The notes below the pieces were generated by a model. The model did no database searches. It saw only the letters and a list, made by a program, of their open reading frames with translations, and was not told the origin of the DNA. From contig CAKULD010000011.1 in assembly GCA_934667065.1 (NCBI GenBank), positions 1 to 54,261 of the forward strand: a stretch of DNA of 54,261 bases, in the 5' to 3' direction. Each line of letters begins with the position of its first letter. The first letter of the stretch is position 1. Made by a program: the position numbers and the translations under genes. This stretch comes from an uncultured Collinsella sp. (GTDB lineage: Bacteria > Actinomycetota > Coriobacteriia > Coriobacteriales > Coriobacteriaceae). This document shows, one piece after another, positions 17,492 to 26,100 of the stretch.

Positions 17492-18694
17492 ATGGAGTAC
17501 ACGCACTACATAGCCGCGAACCTCGAAAACAGGGGCGGGAAATACCGCGCGGCGCTGAAATACATCGACGAGGACGGCGCGAGGAGGAAAACGACCAAGG
17601 CCCTCAAGGCTACCGGGAAACGCGCGGCCCAAAGGGAGCTGGAGGAGTGGCGCGAGGCCATGGAGGCCGAGTGGAACCAGAGGCAACGCGAGGGCGCGGC
17701 GTTGGCCGTTTTGGGGTTCGAGCCGGAGACGGTGCTTACCGTGGCCGCCTACGTTCGCCGCTATATCGACGGCAAGCGCCCCAGTATCGACCCGTCAACG
17801 TTCAACGAGTACGGTCGCCTGCTCGACAACATCATTGCCCCGCTGCTCGGGGAGGTGGCGCTTTCCGACCTCAACCCGGATATGGTGAGGGCGTGGGTCG
17901 CCAAGATGGGCGAGACGTACGCCCCCGGCACGATGAAAAAGGCGCTCACGCTGCTACGGTCTGCGTGCAATCAGGCCGTCGATACCGATTTGTTGGGCAA
18001 AGACCCGACCCGAGGCGTAAAGCCGCCCAAGGCCGGACGCCCGCGCCCCAACTCGCTTACCGCCGAGGGCGTGCGAACCGTGCGCGAGGTGCTCAGGGTG
18101 GCGGGCATGACGCCCGCCATGCTCGGGGTCAAAATCGCCCTATACACGGGCATGAGGGAGGGCGAGATATGCGGCCTCCGGTGGGCGAACGTCGATACCG
18201 ATAGCGGCGTGCTCAAGGTGGAGGACAGCATAGGCCGCGACGGGACGAGGTTCTACGCCAAAGACCCCAAGAACGACGGCAGCGCCCGCGCGGTGTATTT
18301 CGGCTCAGAGCTTGCCGCCGACCTCGTGGCCCGACGCGAGGAGATGGAGGCCGCGTGCCTCGCTGCGGGCGTGCCTTTCACCGGGGCGCTCTACGTGCTC
18401 GGGGACATTCGCGGCGGTTTCATGCGCCCCAACACGATTTGGCAGAGGTGGCGCAACCTTGCCGAGGCGCTGGAGCTGAAAGGCACGAGGGGAACCCGCC
18501 CGACGTTCCACGACCTGCGGCACACGTTCGCCACCATGGCCGTAGCCGCCCACGTGGACATTAAGGCTATCTCGGCCTCTATGGGGCACTCGAACGCGGC
18601 CATGACGCTCAATATCTACGCCGACGCGACAGCCGAGGGCAAGCAGCGCGCGGCCCAGACCATGCAAGCCGTTTTGTCGGGCGGTGAGGCGTGA
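17492..18694 (+). CDS. Tyrosine recombinase / integrase (400 aa)
   Basis: This enzyme catalyses integration and excision at the tRNA-Gly att sites. Order: an N-terminal arm-binding domain (AP2-like, about 1-60), a SAM-like core-binding domain (about 80-170, with FNEYGRLLDNIIAPLLG) and the catalytic domain with R222 in YTGMREGEICGLRW, H340-x-x-R343 in FHDLRHTFA, H366 in SMGHSNAAM and nucleophile Y376. The set is complete, so it should be active. The start is the ATG at 17492, five bases after GGAG; the frame is open further upstream through the arm repeats, but that part has no domain. The stop overlaps the next ATG (TGATG). Confidence 0.95.
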   Translation: MEYTHYIAANLENRGGKYRAALKYIDEDGARRKTTKALKATGKRAAQRELEEWREAMEAEWNQRQREGAALAVLGFEPETVLTVAAYVRRYIDGKRPSIDPSTFNEYGRLLDNIIAPLLGEVALSDLNPDMVRAWVAKMGETYAPGTMKKALTLLRSACNQAVDTDLLGKDPTRGVKPPKAGRPRPNSLTAEGVRTVREVLRVAGMTPAMLGVKIALYTGMREGEICGLRWANVDTDSGVLKVEDSIGRDGTRFYAKDPKNDGSARAVYFGSELAADLVARREEMEAACLAAGVPFTGALYVLGDIRGGFMRPNTIWQRWRNLAEALELKGTRGTRPTFHDLRHTFATMAVAAHVDIKAISASMGHSNAAMTLNIYADATAEGKQRAAQTMQAVLSGGEA

Positions 18695-19203
18695 TGGACG
18701 CACACAAAGCGAAGAGAAAAGAGTTGGACGATTTCCACGATACTTTCGAGACAGACGAGGAGGCTATTGCATGGATGAGGCGGTACGGCGTCTTTCCGCT
18801 AAGGCTGCCTCGATTCGGGGCGGGGACGGACGCCATTCGCCGCATACGGGAGGCCTGCGGGGTCAAACAGGGCGTTTTGGCGAACGTGTGCCATAGGTCA
18901 GGCTCTACGGTCAGCGAGTGGGCAAAGCGCCCGGAACTCGTGAGAGCGCCGGAAATTGTCCGGATAGTCAACTACTGCGAGCGCTACTGGAGCGGCACGC
19001 CCGAGGGGTACACGGAGTTTATCCGGGGCCTCTTGGATGCGGGCTGCATGGCAAGCCCAGAGTTCTACGAGACGCCCGAACCGTGGGTTTCCCCATACTC
19101 CGTTCTGCTCGATGCGTGGCCCGATCTCACGGAGCATCAGCGCGAGGTTATAGCCGAGATAGCTACGGACATGGCGATAGCGAACGAGGCCGAGGGCGAA
19201 TAG
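18694..19203 (+). CDS. HTH regulator of the element (169 aa)
   Basis: The ATG overlaps the integrase stop by one base, with GGTGAGG upstream. Residues around 45-80 form a helix-turn-helix (IRRIREACGVKQGVLANVCHRS), resembling the Cro/CI-like fold: a first helix, VKQGVLANV, and a recognition helix near STVSEWAKR. The rest is an acidic, aromatic-rich domain (WVSPYSVLLDAWPDLTEHQREVIAEIA) of unknown role. Coupling to the integrase suggests control of integration or excision, but direct evidence is only positional. Confidence 0.72.
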   Translation: MDAHKAKRKELDDFHDTFETDEEAIAWMRRYGVFPLRLPRFGAGTDAIRRIREACGVKQGVLANVCHRSGSTVSEWAKRPELVRAPEIVRIVNYCERYWSGTPEGYTEFIRGLLDAGCMASPEFYETPEPWVSPYSVLLDAWPDLTEHQREVIAEIATDMAIANEAEGE

Positions 19204-19315
19204 AAAAACCCGTTCGGTTTTTCTCGCTCGGAGGCGTCGCCAAGTACGCATAAGCCGAAAAACGGACAGCCCGACACACCGAAAGTTCGGCAAACAGAAC
19301 TGAATACCAAGCATC

Positions 19316-19358
19316 ACGGACGCTCTACCGAATAACCGCAGGTAGAGCGTCCGTTTTA
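19316..19358 (+). terminator. Intrinsic terminator after the integrase-HTH pair
   Basis: Perfect 14-bp arms (19316-19329 and 19341-19354) with an 11-base loop are followed by TTTTA. A smaller GAAAAACC/GGTTTTTC hairpin sits right after the HTH stop near 19203. The remaining 19204-19434 sequence holds no gene I can support. Confidence 0.85.
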
Positions 19359-19434
19359 TATCGGACGCCCGTTAGGTTAAAAACGATGCAAGACGCGTCT
19401 AAGTAGAAACTCGATTAGGAGGGGGCAACCCACA

Positions 19435-19659
19435 ATGTGCAGCAAGGAACATCTCGAAAGCGTCGCCGGACTTGCAAGGGATGGGCGTTTCTCGGAGCTA
19501 CCGAACCCGCTAGTAGTCGCAGAGGCCGAGGTTATCGCCCGGCGCTCACGTACGACCATCACGAGGGCTTGTATCTCGGGCAAGCTCAAGGCCGTTCAGA
19601 CGGGCAACAAGTGGAACATCAACCGCGATAGCCTGCTCACATACGCGGGCCTCATCTAG
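19435..19659 (+). CDS. Excisionase-like HTH protein (74 aa)
   Basis: ATG at 19435 after AGGAGGGGG. The sequence VVAEAEVIARRSRTTITRACISGKLKAVQTGNKWNINRDSL, read in pieces, has the helix-turn-helix-wing arrangement of MerR/excisionase-type DNA-binding proteins (recognition helix near TTITRACISG, wing near VQTGNKW). Small proteins of this type direct integrase towards excision. It opens the second gene block of the element after the terminator. Confidence 0.72.
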   Translation: MCSKEHLESVAGLARDGRFSELPNPLVVAEAEVIARRSRTTITRACISGKLKAVQTGNKWNINRDSLLTYAGLI

Positions 19660-19669
19660 GGCGCGGCGC

Positions 19670-19903
19670 ATGAGGCCGATCAGGGCGGCGCTGGAGGCCG
19701 CGAGGCACGCGGCGAACGCCGACGTTCCGGGAATGACCGGGCGGCAGATGGGCGAGGAGATAGACCGCCTCACGGCCCGCCTAGCCGCCAAGGGGTACAG
19801 ACAGCCCTACCGCGATTGGGCGCGGGGCCGTATCGAGGCCATCGGGCGCGAGCTAGCGAGGCGAAAGAGAGGGGGCGGCGGCAGTGTGGAACGAGGACAT
19901 TAG
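19670..19903 (+). CDS. Small Arg/Ala-rich protein (77 aa)
   Basis: Not recognised. It starts with ATG 10 bases after the previous stop and ends 20 bases inside the next gene, consistent with a compact operon. The sequence is helical and basic (EEIDRLTARLAAKG, YRDWARGRIEAIGRELARRKR) with a glycine-rich end. Codon use matches the neighbouring genes. Confidence 0.6.
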   Translation: MRPIRAALEAARHAANADVPGMTGRQMGEEIDRLTARLAAKGYRQPYRDWARGRIEAIGRELARRKRGGGGSVERGH

Positions 19904-20087
19904 GCCCGTGCCCGTGAACATGGGGCGACTCATCACGTCGGCTCAGGCGGGAGCGGTGCTCGACCTCAGTGAAAGGGACGTTCGCCGCCTCATCCGGCAA
20001 GGGGCGCTCGACGAGGTGCGCATAGGGCGGCGCGTCTACGTAACCCGCAAGTCAGCCCTTGCCCTCGTGGGGGTGGCAGATGGATAG
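19884..20087 (+). CDS. Second excisionase-like HTH protein (67 aa)
   Basis: The GTG at 19884 lies within the end of the previous gene, after a GGGGGCGGCGGCAG stretch. The sequence shows the helix-turn-helix-17 pattern: LITSAQAGAVLDLSERDVRRLI, then QGALDEVRIGRRVYVTRKS as turn and wing (a run of conserved positions, quoted in parts). It is a DNA-binding protein, either an excisionase or a regulator of the block. The stop overlaps the next ATG by 8 bases. Confidence 0.7.
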   Translation: MWNEDIRPVPVNMGRLITSAQAGAVLDLSERDVRRLIRQGALDEVRIGRRVYVTRKSALALVGVADG

Positions 20088-20841
20088 CGAAAAGCGGACA
20101 GAGTACCGCCGAGAGGTCGAGCGCCGGGCGGCGGCGCTCAGGCGCATGAGGAAAAACCGGGGCATTGCGAGCAACAAGCCCCCGTGCGCATACGACAAGA
20201 TTCAGCTGCGGGACTACCTCGCGTCCCTCAGGATAGAGGACGAGGGCGAGCGGTGCGCATACCTTGCCGCGCTCATCGACTATTGGTTCACGGGCGTGTG
20301 CCCCGACCATCTGGACGGCGTGCCCCGCGCCTATTTCGACGCAAACGCCGACCGCCTCAGCGACGCCCGCGAGGACTCTTGGCGAAAGGCCAACATGCTG
20401 CGGGACATAGACCTCACCGAGTGGCTGGAGGACGGGAACGGCAACGTTCCCCCAGTTGGCGATGGGGTGTCACACCCCGTGTCAGACCCCGTGTCAGACG
20501 GGGTGTGCACACAGCATAGCTATGAACTACTACCTACTAGCTATGAACCATCCGCTACTAGCCATGGGCCTATAAGCCCAATGGCTAGTAGCGAGGAGGC
20601 TACCGACTATGAGCGAGGCCCCGGCGTTTTCGAGACGGGCGAGACGTTCTTTCACGCCCCGTGCCCAGTCTGCCACGAGGCGGTGAAGGCATGGATAGAC
20701 GGCAGAGGCCTTATCGTTTCGAGCTGCGACAGGCACGGCATGAACACCGTCGGCCTACCGCCATCGGGTCTGGAGGCCGTGAGGGAGAACGGTCGAAGCT
20801 CATACGTGCTCAGGGAAAGCGGGGAGCATGGGGAGGGCTAG
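20080..20841 (+). CDS. DUF6291-like protein of the element (253 aa)
   Basis: The start is the ATG at 20080, overlapping the previous stop, with GGGGGTGGCAG upstream. The N-terminal half resembles DUF6291-type phage/element proteins: a basic opening helix, YDKIQLRDYLASL, then LAALIDYWFTG and an aspartate-rich helix, possibly involved in replication initiation or DNA binding. The middle is a repetitive Val-Ser-Asp-Pro tract. The C-terminal part has a CPVCHE pair and SSCDRHG, a possible zinc site. A near-perfect inverted repeat (20554-20569 with 20576-20592) lies inside the coding sequence. Function is unproven. Confidence 0.65.
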   Translation: MDSEKRTEYRREVERRAAALRRMRKNRGIASNKPPCAYDKIQLRDYLASLRIEDEGERCAYLAALIDYWFTGVCPDHLDGVPRAYFDANADRLSDAREDSWRKANMLRDIDLTEWLEDGNGNVPPVGDGVSHPVSDPVSDGVCTQHSYELLPTSYEPSATSHGPISPMASSEEATDYERGPGVFETGETFFHAPCPVCHEAVKAWIDGRGLIVSSCDRHGMNTVGLPPSGLEAVRENGRSSYVLRESGEHGEG

Positions 20842-21049
20842 AGCCGCTATCCATGCCGAATGGGAACCCGACGCCCTCAGCCGTTCCCGATGGAGCGCTG
20901 CGCACGTCCTCAAAGAGATCAAGGAGGCGGAGGCCGAGGCAACGGGAAAGCGCCAACGCCTCATAGCCGAGGCACGCGAGGGCATGGAGCTGGTCAACGA
21001 CCTATTGGGCGAGGCTCAGGCCACGAGGCAAAGGAAGGCTAGGAGGTGA
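20828..21049 (+). CDS. Small helical protein (73 aa)
   Basis: ATG at 20828, 14 bases before the previous stop, after GGGGAGC. The middle is a charged helix (AAHVLKEIKEAEAEATGKRQ) probably forming a coiled coil; the end is basic. No family recognised. It ends 7 bases before the next micro-gene start. Confidence 0.55.
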   Translation: MGRARAAIHAEWEPDALSRSRWSAAHVLKEIKEAEAEATGKRQRLIAEAREGMELVNDLLGEAQATRQRKARR

Positions 21050-21056
21050 GGCCGCT

Positions 21057-21122
21057 ATGGGCGAGTTCGATTTTACGGGTGAGCTGGAAAAGCTCGACGA
21101 TTGGAAAATGCCCGAGATGTGA
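21057..21122 (+). CDS. Candidate 21-residue microprotein
   Basis: The ATG at 21057 follows a strong AGGAGGTGA site by about 8 bases, and the frame ends at TGA 21120-21122, directly abutting an intrinsic terminator stem. The product, MGEFDFTGELEKLD-DWKMPEM, is acidic with Trp and Phe. The strong ribosome-binding site and the terminator at its end favour a real short gene, but length alone gives little statistical support. Confidence 0.45.
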   Translation: MGEFDFTGELEKLDDWKMPEM

Positions 21123-21160
21123 GGCGGGGCGCACTGTGGGAACGGGTGCGCCCCGCCTTT
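21123..21160 (+). terminator. Intrinsic terminator of the second element block
   Basis: Perfect 12-bp arms, 21123-21134 and 21146-21157, are followed by TTT. It closes the 19435-21122 gene block. Confidence 0.85.
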
Positions 21161-21543
21161 CGTCTCGATCAATCGCGAGGACGGTGTATCAACCCGCGTG
21201 GCGCGGCACATGTGGGGGTTCGGTAGGCTCGGGCGTTCCCAGCGGGGAGGGGAAAGGGCCACGTTCACTGCCTTAACCTCGATACGGGCGAAACGGAGAC
21301 AAGCCCACGAGAGGAAAGAAGCGGACAGGCGAGGGCGGTATAATGTTCATGGGTACGCTGGTGGAGGTGTACGAACCCGTGTGGGGCGTTAACCTCAAAG
21401 CCCTACCAGAGGAATAGTGGTTAGGGCGCTCAAACGCGCCCGTTCCCGAGGCGGCACGTTTCCCCGCAGGTTCTCCGTTCACTACCTGCGGGACGTTTCG
21501 GGCGTGCCGTGCCGAGTGCGGGCGATTGGGGAGGTTGGCGGTT
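21161..21543. other. Element spacer with a possible promoter
   Basis: No confident gene. A TATAAT hexamer is at 21339-21344, and an ATG inside it opens a 24-codon frame to TAG at 21415-21417 (ends LKALPEE), which could be a leader peptide. The region just before the next gene is GC-rich. This probably carries the promoter of the 21544 gene, but no clear -35 box is seen. Confidence 0.35.
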
Positions 21544-21810
21544 ATGCTCACATTGGAAGAGGCCATAAAGCCGATTCTGGAAGAGGAGGCCGTGGACGGA
21601 TACGGCCCGGTGTGCGCATACGAGGGCAAATACCATTGGTTCGTCGGGTTCGGTTTCGATGGAAAGATGACCCCGGGTGACACTCCGTATGCCATCGACA
21701 AGGAGACGGGCAGGATTGACTTCTTTCCGATTCCATTTTTCCTCAGAGGTGGGAGTCCATCTGCTATCGAGCTTGAGATGGAGAAGGCTAAAGAGGTTCC
21801 CATCCCCTAG
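21544..21810 (+). CDS. Small acidic protein, immunity-35-like (88 aa)
   Basis: I start it at the ATG at 21544 (MLTLEEAIKPILEE), with GGGGAGG 10 bases upstream; an in-frame upstream start at 21526 is weaker. The order of an opening helix, a YGPVCAYEGKYHWFVGFG strand pair, a GDTPYAIDKETG motif and a PPI-like end resembles Imm35/YrhB-type small proteins that pair with polymorphic toxins. No toxin gene is adjacent. It is flanked by its own spacer and a terminator, so it may be element cargo. The family assignment is by eye only. Confidence 0.55.
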   Translation: MLTLEEAIKPILEEEAVDGYGPVCAYEGKYHWFVGFGFDGKMTPGDTPYAIDKETGRIDFFPIPFFLRGGSPSAIELEMEKAKEVPIP

Positions 21811-21818
21811 ACAACAGC

Positions 21819-21844
21819 AGGCCCCGCCACGGCGGGGCCTTTTC
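21819..21844 (+). terminator. Intrinsic terminator after the 88-aa gene
   Basis: AGGCCCCGCC (21819-21828) pairs with GGCGGGGCCT (21831-21840) and TTTT follows. Confidence 0.85.
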
Positions 21845-21995
21845 ATGCCTAGGCGAACCCGCGAGGCGGGGCCGGGGGCGTGGCGTGTGAAGGGTTTCGG
21901 CGTTTCGCCGGGACATGCGGAGCGAGGCCGCCGAGGGCGCGGCGTTGGCGCAACATGGGGAGCGCCGGAACGGAACGGAGAGACGAGGAGGAGAC

Positions 21996-22230
21996 ATGGC
22001 TACGCGATTCATCGGGGGCATGAGCGCCGAGGGCCTGCCGGAGATAGCGGGCGCGGTACCCGCTGCGGGGGGTTGTCGTTGAGGTGGACACGGCCCCAGA
22101 ACCGGGGCGCGGCGATTTGGTGGCGTGCTCGACCGCCGACAATTGCCCCTCAGCGCCCCAGATTGCCCAAATTCGGCGCGTTGACGCCGAGGCGGGGCGT
22201 TGGAGGTGCAGCCGTTGGACACGGCCCTAG
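21996..22230 (+). pseudogene. Small gene interrupted by a frameshift at a G6 run
   Basis: A strong GAGGAGGAG site precedes the ATG at 21996 (MATRFIGGMSAEGLPEIAG). The frame stops at TGA 22080-22082 just after a run of six G residues at about 22064-22069. Removing one G joins it to a second frame that runs to TAG at 22228-22230 (VVVEVDTAPEPGRGDLV, CSTADNCPSAP, ending RCSRWTRP). The joined product would be about 77 residues. Explanations are a sequencing slip, a true pseudogene, or frameshifting. No family recognised. Confidence 0.45.
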
Positions 22231-22355
22231 AGGCCGCCACGGTGGCCCGTGACGCCAAGCCGGAGGACGGGCTTACCGTTGACGGCGTGATAGTAGCCGC
22301 CTACGCCCCCGTCTACGTACGGGGCCGGGGCGGGGCGCATTGGCTCAGGGCCTAG
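22206..22355 (+). CDS. Candidate small protein (49 aa)
   Basis: The GTG at 22206 follows TTGGAG and overlaps the end of the frameshifted gene. The frame to TAG 22353-22355 has codon use like the rest of the element (VQPLDTALEAATVARDAK, then DGLTVDGVIVAAYAPVYVRG). The GC-rich composition makes chance open frames likely, so support is modest. Function unknown. Confidence 0.35.
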   Translation: MQPLDTALEAATVARDAKPEDGLTVDGVIVAAYAPVYVRGRGGAHWLRA

Positions 22356-22699
22356 CGCCCGAGGTGGCGGCCCCGTCGCCGGGGCGGTATCGGGGCGCGG
22401 TCTCCGTAGACCAAAACCGCGCTCGTTCCAAGCCGATACCGCGCCGGGGGTGGGGCCGTTCAATCTGAAGTTTCTGAAGCCCTAAAAAAGGGTCGTTCAA
22501 ATCGAATTATCGAAAGCCTAAAAGGGGGCCATATCCCGGTGCGCGGGGTGCGGCCCCGCTGCTTTAACGTCAACTTTGTCAACAACTAAAAAAGGGCGGG
22601 GAGGGGCACACGGGCCGATCAGCCCCAACTTTCCCAAGCCCTAAAAAGGGGCCGGAGGAGACACGGGCGGCATCGGGGCGAAAAACGGTTTCACCGGAG
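22356..22699. repeat. Element right-end spacer with CTAAAAAGGG-type repeats
   Basis: No gene is supported. Four short units of the form AAGCCCTAAAAAAGGG occur near 22479-22494, 22511-22525, 22585-22598 and 22636-22651, each with AAC/AAG-rich sequence upstream and G-rich sequence downstream. A single CGTAGACCAAAA arm-like site is at 22405-22416. The layout could be a replication or transfer origin, or simply a repeat cluster. Confidence 0.4.
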
Positions 22700-22734
22700 T
22701 TTGGTCTACATTTGGTCTATTTCCGTGGTCTACG
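22700..22734. repeat. Right arm-type repeats (TTTGGTCTA)
   Basis: TTTGGTCTACA (22700-22710), TTTGGTCTAT (22711-22720) and GTGGTCTACG (22725-22734) match the left-end series at 17426-17483. They lie 57 bases inside attR, as expected for integrase or excisionase arm sites. Confidence 0.7.
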
Positions 22735-22790
22735 GAGCCGGAAAAGAGAAACAGGCCAAGCGCTCTAAGCTCTTGACCTGCTATTTTGCG

Positions 22791-22865
22791 TGGAGCGGGC
22801 AACGGGACTCGAACCCGCGAGTGTCAGCTTGGGAAGCTGATGCCTTTCCACTTGGCGATGCCCGC
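22791..22865 (-). tRNA. tRNA-Gly(CCC), also attR
   Basis: This is a complete 75-base tRNA with GCGGGCA/TGCCCGC acceptor stem, discriminator T and encoded CCA. The anticodon loop TTCCCAA gives anticodon CCC, reading GGG. Its last 45 bases (22791-22835) are duplicated at 17300-17344 by element integration, which restored the tRNA at this end. Its original downstream terminator and the 192-bp units are now 5.5 kb away at the left end; the element supplies the new 3' flank. Confidence 0.95.
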
Positions 22866-22878
22866 TTGTGTGTTGGCT

Positions 22879-22908
22879 AGTATAACGCGGTTGTCTTGTT
22901 CGATACAA
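22879..22908 (-). promoter_or_regulatory. Promoter of tRNA-Gly
   Basis: On the minus strand TTGTAT (22903-22908) and TATACT (22879-22884) are separated by 18 bases, with the -10 box 13 bases from the tRNA. The remaining 22909-23162 interval holds the adhesin leader; a GC-rich dyad (GCCGCAGCCTCCCCGTGCGGC, quoted as two arms GCCGCA and TGCGGC) lies just before the adhesin ribosome-binding site. Confidence 0.6.
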
Positions 22909-23162
22909 GGGTGTCGATGCTTGTTTTAGCTGTGGAGAATCGTCTGGAAAACAGTCCAATTGTGGAGATAGGGACCTCTGGCGTCCTTATTTCACCATCT
23001 TTTACCTGCGATTTTATTTGATTGTTCCGTATGAGCCCAATTTGTCAGAAATCGGGCAAGCTTTTGGTCAGCTTCCGGTACTTACCCGCATGAACCTCGG
23101 GGGTAGCCTCGTCCCAAGCGCCGCAGCCTCCCCGTGCGGCGCACGAGGGATAAGGAGCAGCC

Positions 23163-26100
23163 ATGTCCAACGCACCCACGCACTCTGTCCACAGCGCAAT
23201 CGCAACAGGCCCGCTGCTCCTACTCCTCTTCCTACTCATCAGTTGCTTGGCGCCGGTACCCGCACTTGCCATCGACGGCTACGATCAGCTCGGCTTCCGC
23301 ACCATTAGCGACGATTGCGGGCCCTTCCTCATCGGTAAGTACGAGGCTCAAGACGCCTCAATCGCATACTGCATGAACCAGGAACGTCCCGGTCCCACCA
23401 AGCCGGGCGGCCCTTGGCTCAACTTTGATCAAGGCTGGGTGTGGCTCGACGACGAGTTCGCGGCGATCGTTTGTCACGGATATCCCTCTGCCACGTCGTT
23501 TGGCGGTTACAACCTGTCGCCCGATCGCGCCCGCGCCGCCACTCAACTTGCCGTATGGATGCTTAACGGCACCACCCATGTCGACGGCACCTACTCCTAC
23601 ACAACAGCTCAAGGCAAGACAAAAAGTGGGCATTTTACCGCCGACAATGAGGTTGTGGCTGCCGCACGGTGGCTTCACGACAATGCAAAATCGGGAGGCA
23701 TCAAAGCCGCTCCGCACCGCGCGCGGCGCTATTTGGGACCCATATCGGGCGGCAGCAAGCGTCAAGACATGCTCTACGTACTGCCATCTGTCTCCGTTTC
23801 TTTCCAAAAACAGTCCGCGAACACCGTCATTACCAGCGGAAACGACACCTATCAGTTTGACGGGGCAACATTCGATATCTTCGAGAGCATGAGCGACGCG
23901 CGCGTCGGCACGCTCAAAATGGACGGCAACGGCCGAGCGCAGGCAACACTTTTGCCCAACACGGCATACTACCTGGTAGAGACAAAGGCGCCGGCAGGCT
24001 ATGTCCCTCGACGCAACCGGATCCCCTTTACCACGGAGGGCAGTGGCGGCCATGTCACAATCGATGAGCAACCAGGCACCATCACGCTACGCATCGTAAA
24101 GCTTGACGCCGCAACGGGCACTGGATCCCAAGCGGGAGCCTCGCTCGCCGGTGCCGAGTTTACCTGCGTCTCTCAATCCACCCCCGGATGGACGCAAACC
24201 CTTACGACCGACGAAACCGGTCGAGCCGCCCTTGCCGATGTTCCCCTGGGAACCTTCACCGTCTATGAGTCGAAGGCTCCCGAGGGCTACCTGCTGCCCA
24301 GCGACAGCTGGACCTACACCGTTGGGGCCGACCAGTTGGGCGATTCGGGCGTCGTCGAGCTCGAATCTCGCATTTCCGATATTCCGATTGCATTTGACCT
24401 TGAAATTTCCAAGTTTAAAGATCACGGCAACAGCGATCAGTCTGGCTTGGAGCAGCCTGCTGAAGGCGTTGTCTTTGAAGTCATCAGCAATAGCTCACAA
24501 CAGGTTGTTGGAACGTTGACCACAAATATCTATGGTTTTGCCTCCACCAAAGACCAGCCCGGAGCATGGTTCGGCGCGGGCAAGCGGCCCGATGGCGTCC
24601 ACGGAGCCATCCCCTATGACCGTGCCGGCTACACAGTTCGGGAGGTTCCAGAGTCCGTCCCCGAAGGCTTTAAACGGGCAGGAGAATGGGCCGTCTCGGC
24701 TGAACAGATTGCTGACGGTGCCGAGCTTCAGTACATCGTGGACAACCATGCCCTATCGACACATCTCCAGATTGTTAAGCGCGACGCCCAAACCGGTGCC
24801 GCGGTTCCCCTTGCCGGCTTTAGCTTCCAGCTGCTCGACAGCAACCACGAGCCCATCTCGCAAACGTGCTGGTATCCGTCCCACAATATCCTGAACACCT
24901 TTACGACCGACACAACGGGTACCGTCACGCTGCCCCAATCTCTTAACCCGGGCACCTACTACGTGCGAGAGGTCTCGTCAAAGAAGCCATACCTTGTCGG
25001 AGAGGACCTCACGATAACAATCCCCGCCGACAGATATCTAACGCCCGTTGCAATCGCCTCATACTTCGACGACGCGGCAACCGGAAGCATCGAAATCGTA
25101 AAGTCCGACGCCACCGATGGGCACAACCTCATGGGGGCCGTATTTGATATCCAAGCTGCAGGCGATATTGTTCGCCCCGACGGCAGCATCGTTGCCCTGG
25201 CCGGCGAAACTGTCGCCACGGTAACGACTGACGAGCAGGGGTCCGCCCGGGCAAGCCATCTTTCGTTGGGATGTGGAACCGCATGCTACGAAGTCGTTGA
25301 GACCCGAGCGCCTGAAGGATACCTCCTGGACCAGAATCCCCATACGGTCGAGCTGTCATATGCCGACCAGACAACGCCCGTCATCGAGGCCCATCTCGGA
25401 GTGTCCGACGATTTCACCAAAATCGATGTCTCAAAAGTCGACCTAACCGGAAAACAAGAGGTAGAGGGCGCTCGGCTCGCCCTGTACAGACAAGACGAAA
25501 CCGAAGTCGATGCGTGGACCTCATCCGATAAACCGCACCGTATCGAACATCTTGCGCCCGGCACCTACACGTTGCGCGAAATGATGTCCCCGCGGACCTA
25601 CGACCTTGCCGAGGAGATAACGTTTGAAGTGAAGGCTACGGGAGAAGTCCAATCTTTTGCCATGAAGGACGCGCCAATCGAGATCAAAGGACAGATCGAC
25701 AAGCGTCAAGAAATTGCCCAGCCCGTCGGGGATGACCTCTTGGCCAACGGCGATGGCAAAAACCGTGCCGCAACACAAGCCGATGCGGAAGGTTTTTTCT
25801 CCTACACCGTCGACGCGCGAAACGTGTCGACCACCTGGGTTGATGAGTTCACAATTACCGATGATCTTGAGTGCGCCAAGGACGGCACCGCAAGATTCGT
25901 CTCAATCGAAACCCCTATCGCCACCGGCGACCTCAACGGCCTATGTAACGTGTGGTACCGTACGACGCCGTTGGGCTCGTCAAGCATCGACGAGCAGGCA
26001 AACGCGACACTTGACGACGGACATGAAAACCCCTGGCTTGAGTCCGAAGAAGTTAAGGAGCGCTTAGGCGAGGACCGTCGCCTCGTTGATTACGAAGGCT

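Larger units (their letters stand above)
17300..22835. mobile_element. 5.5-kb integrative element in tRNA-Gly(CCC)
   Basis: The element is bounded by 45-bp direct repeats (17300-17344 and 22791-22835), with the integrase just inside the left end and all genes on the plus strand. TTTGGTCTACG-type repeats flank the integrase promoter and recur near the right end, as expected for integrase arm sites. The right-hand repeat keeps the tRNA whole. Contents: tyrosine integrase, an HTH regulator, two excisionase-like HTH proteins, a 253-residue DUF6291-like protein and several small unknown proteins. I find no relaxase, replication helicase, capsid, terminase or conjugation gene, so it is a satellite, a mobilizable element relying on others, or a reduced remnant. 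Confidence 0.88.
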
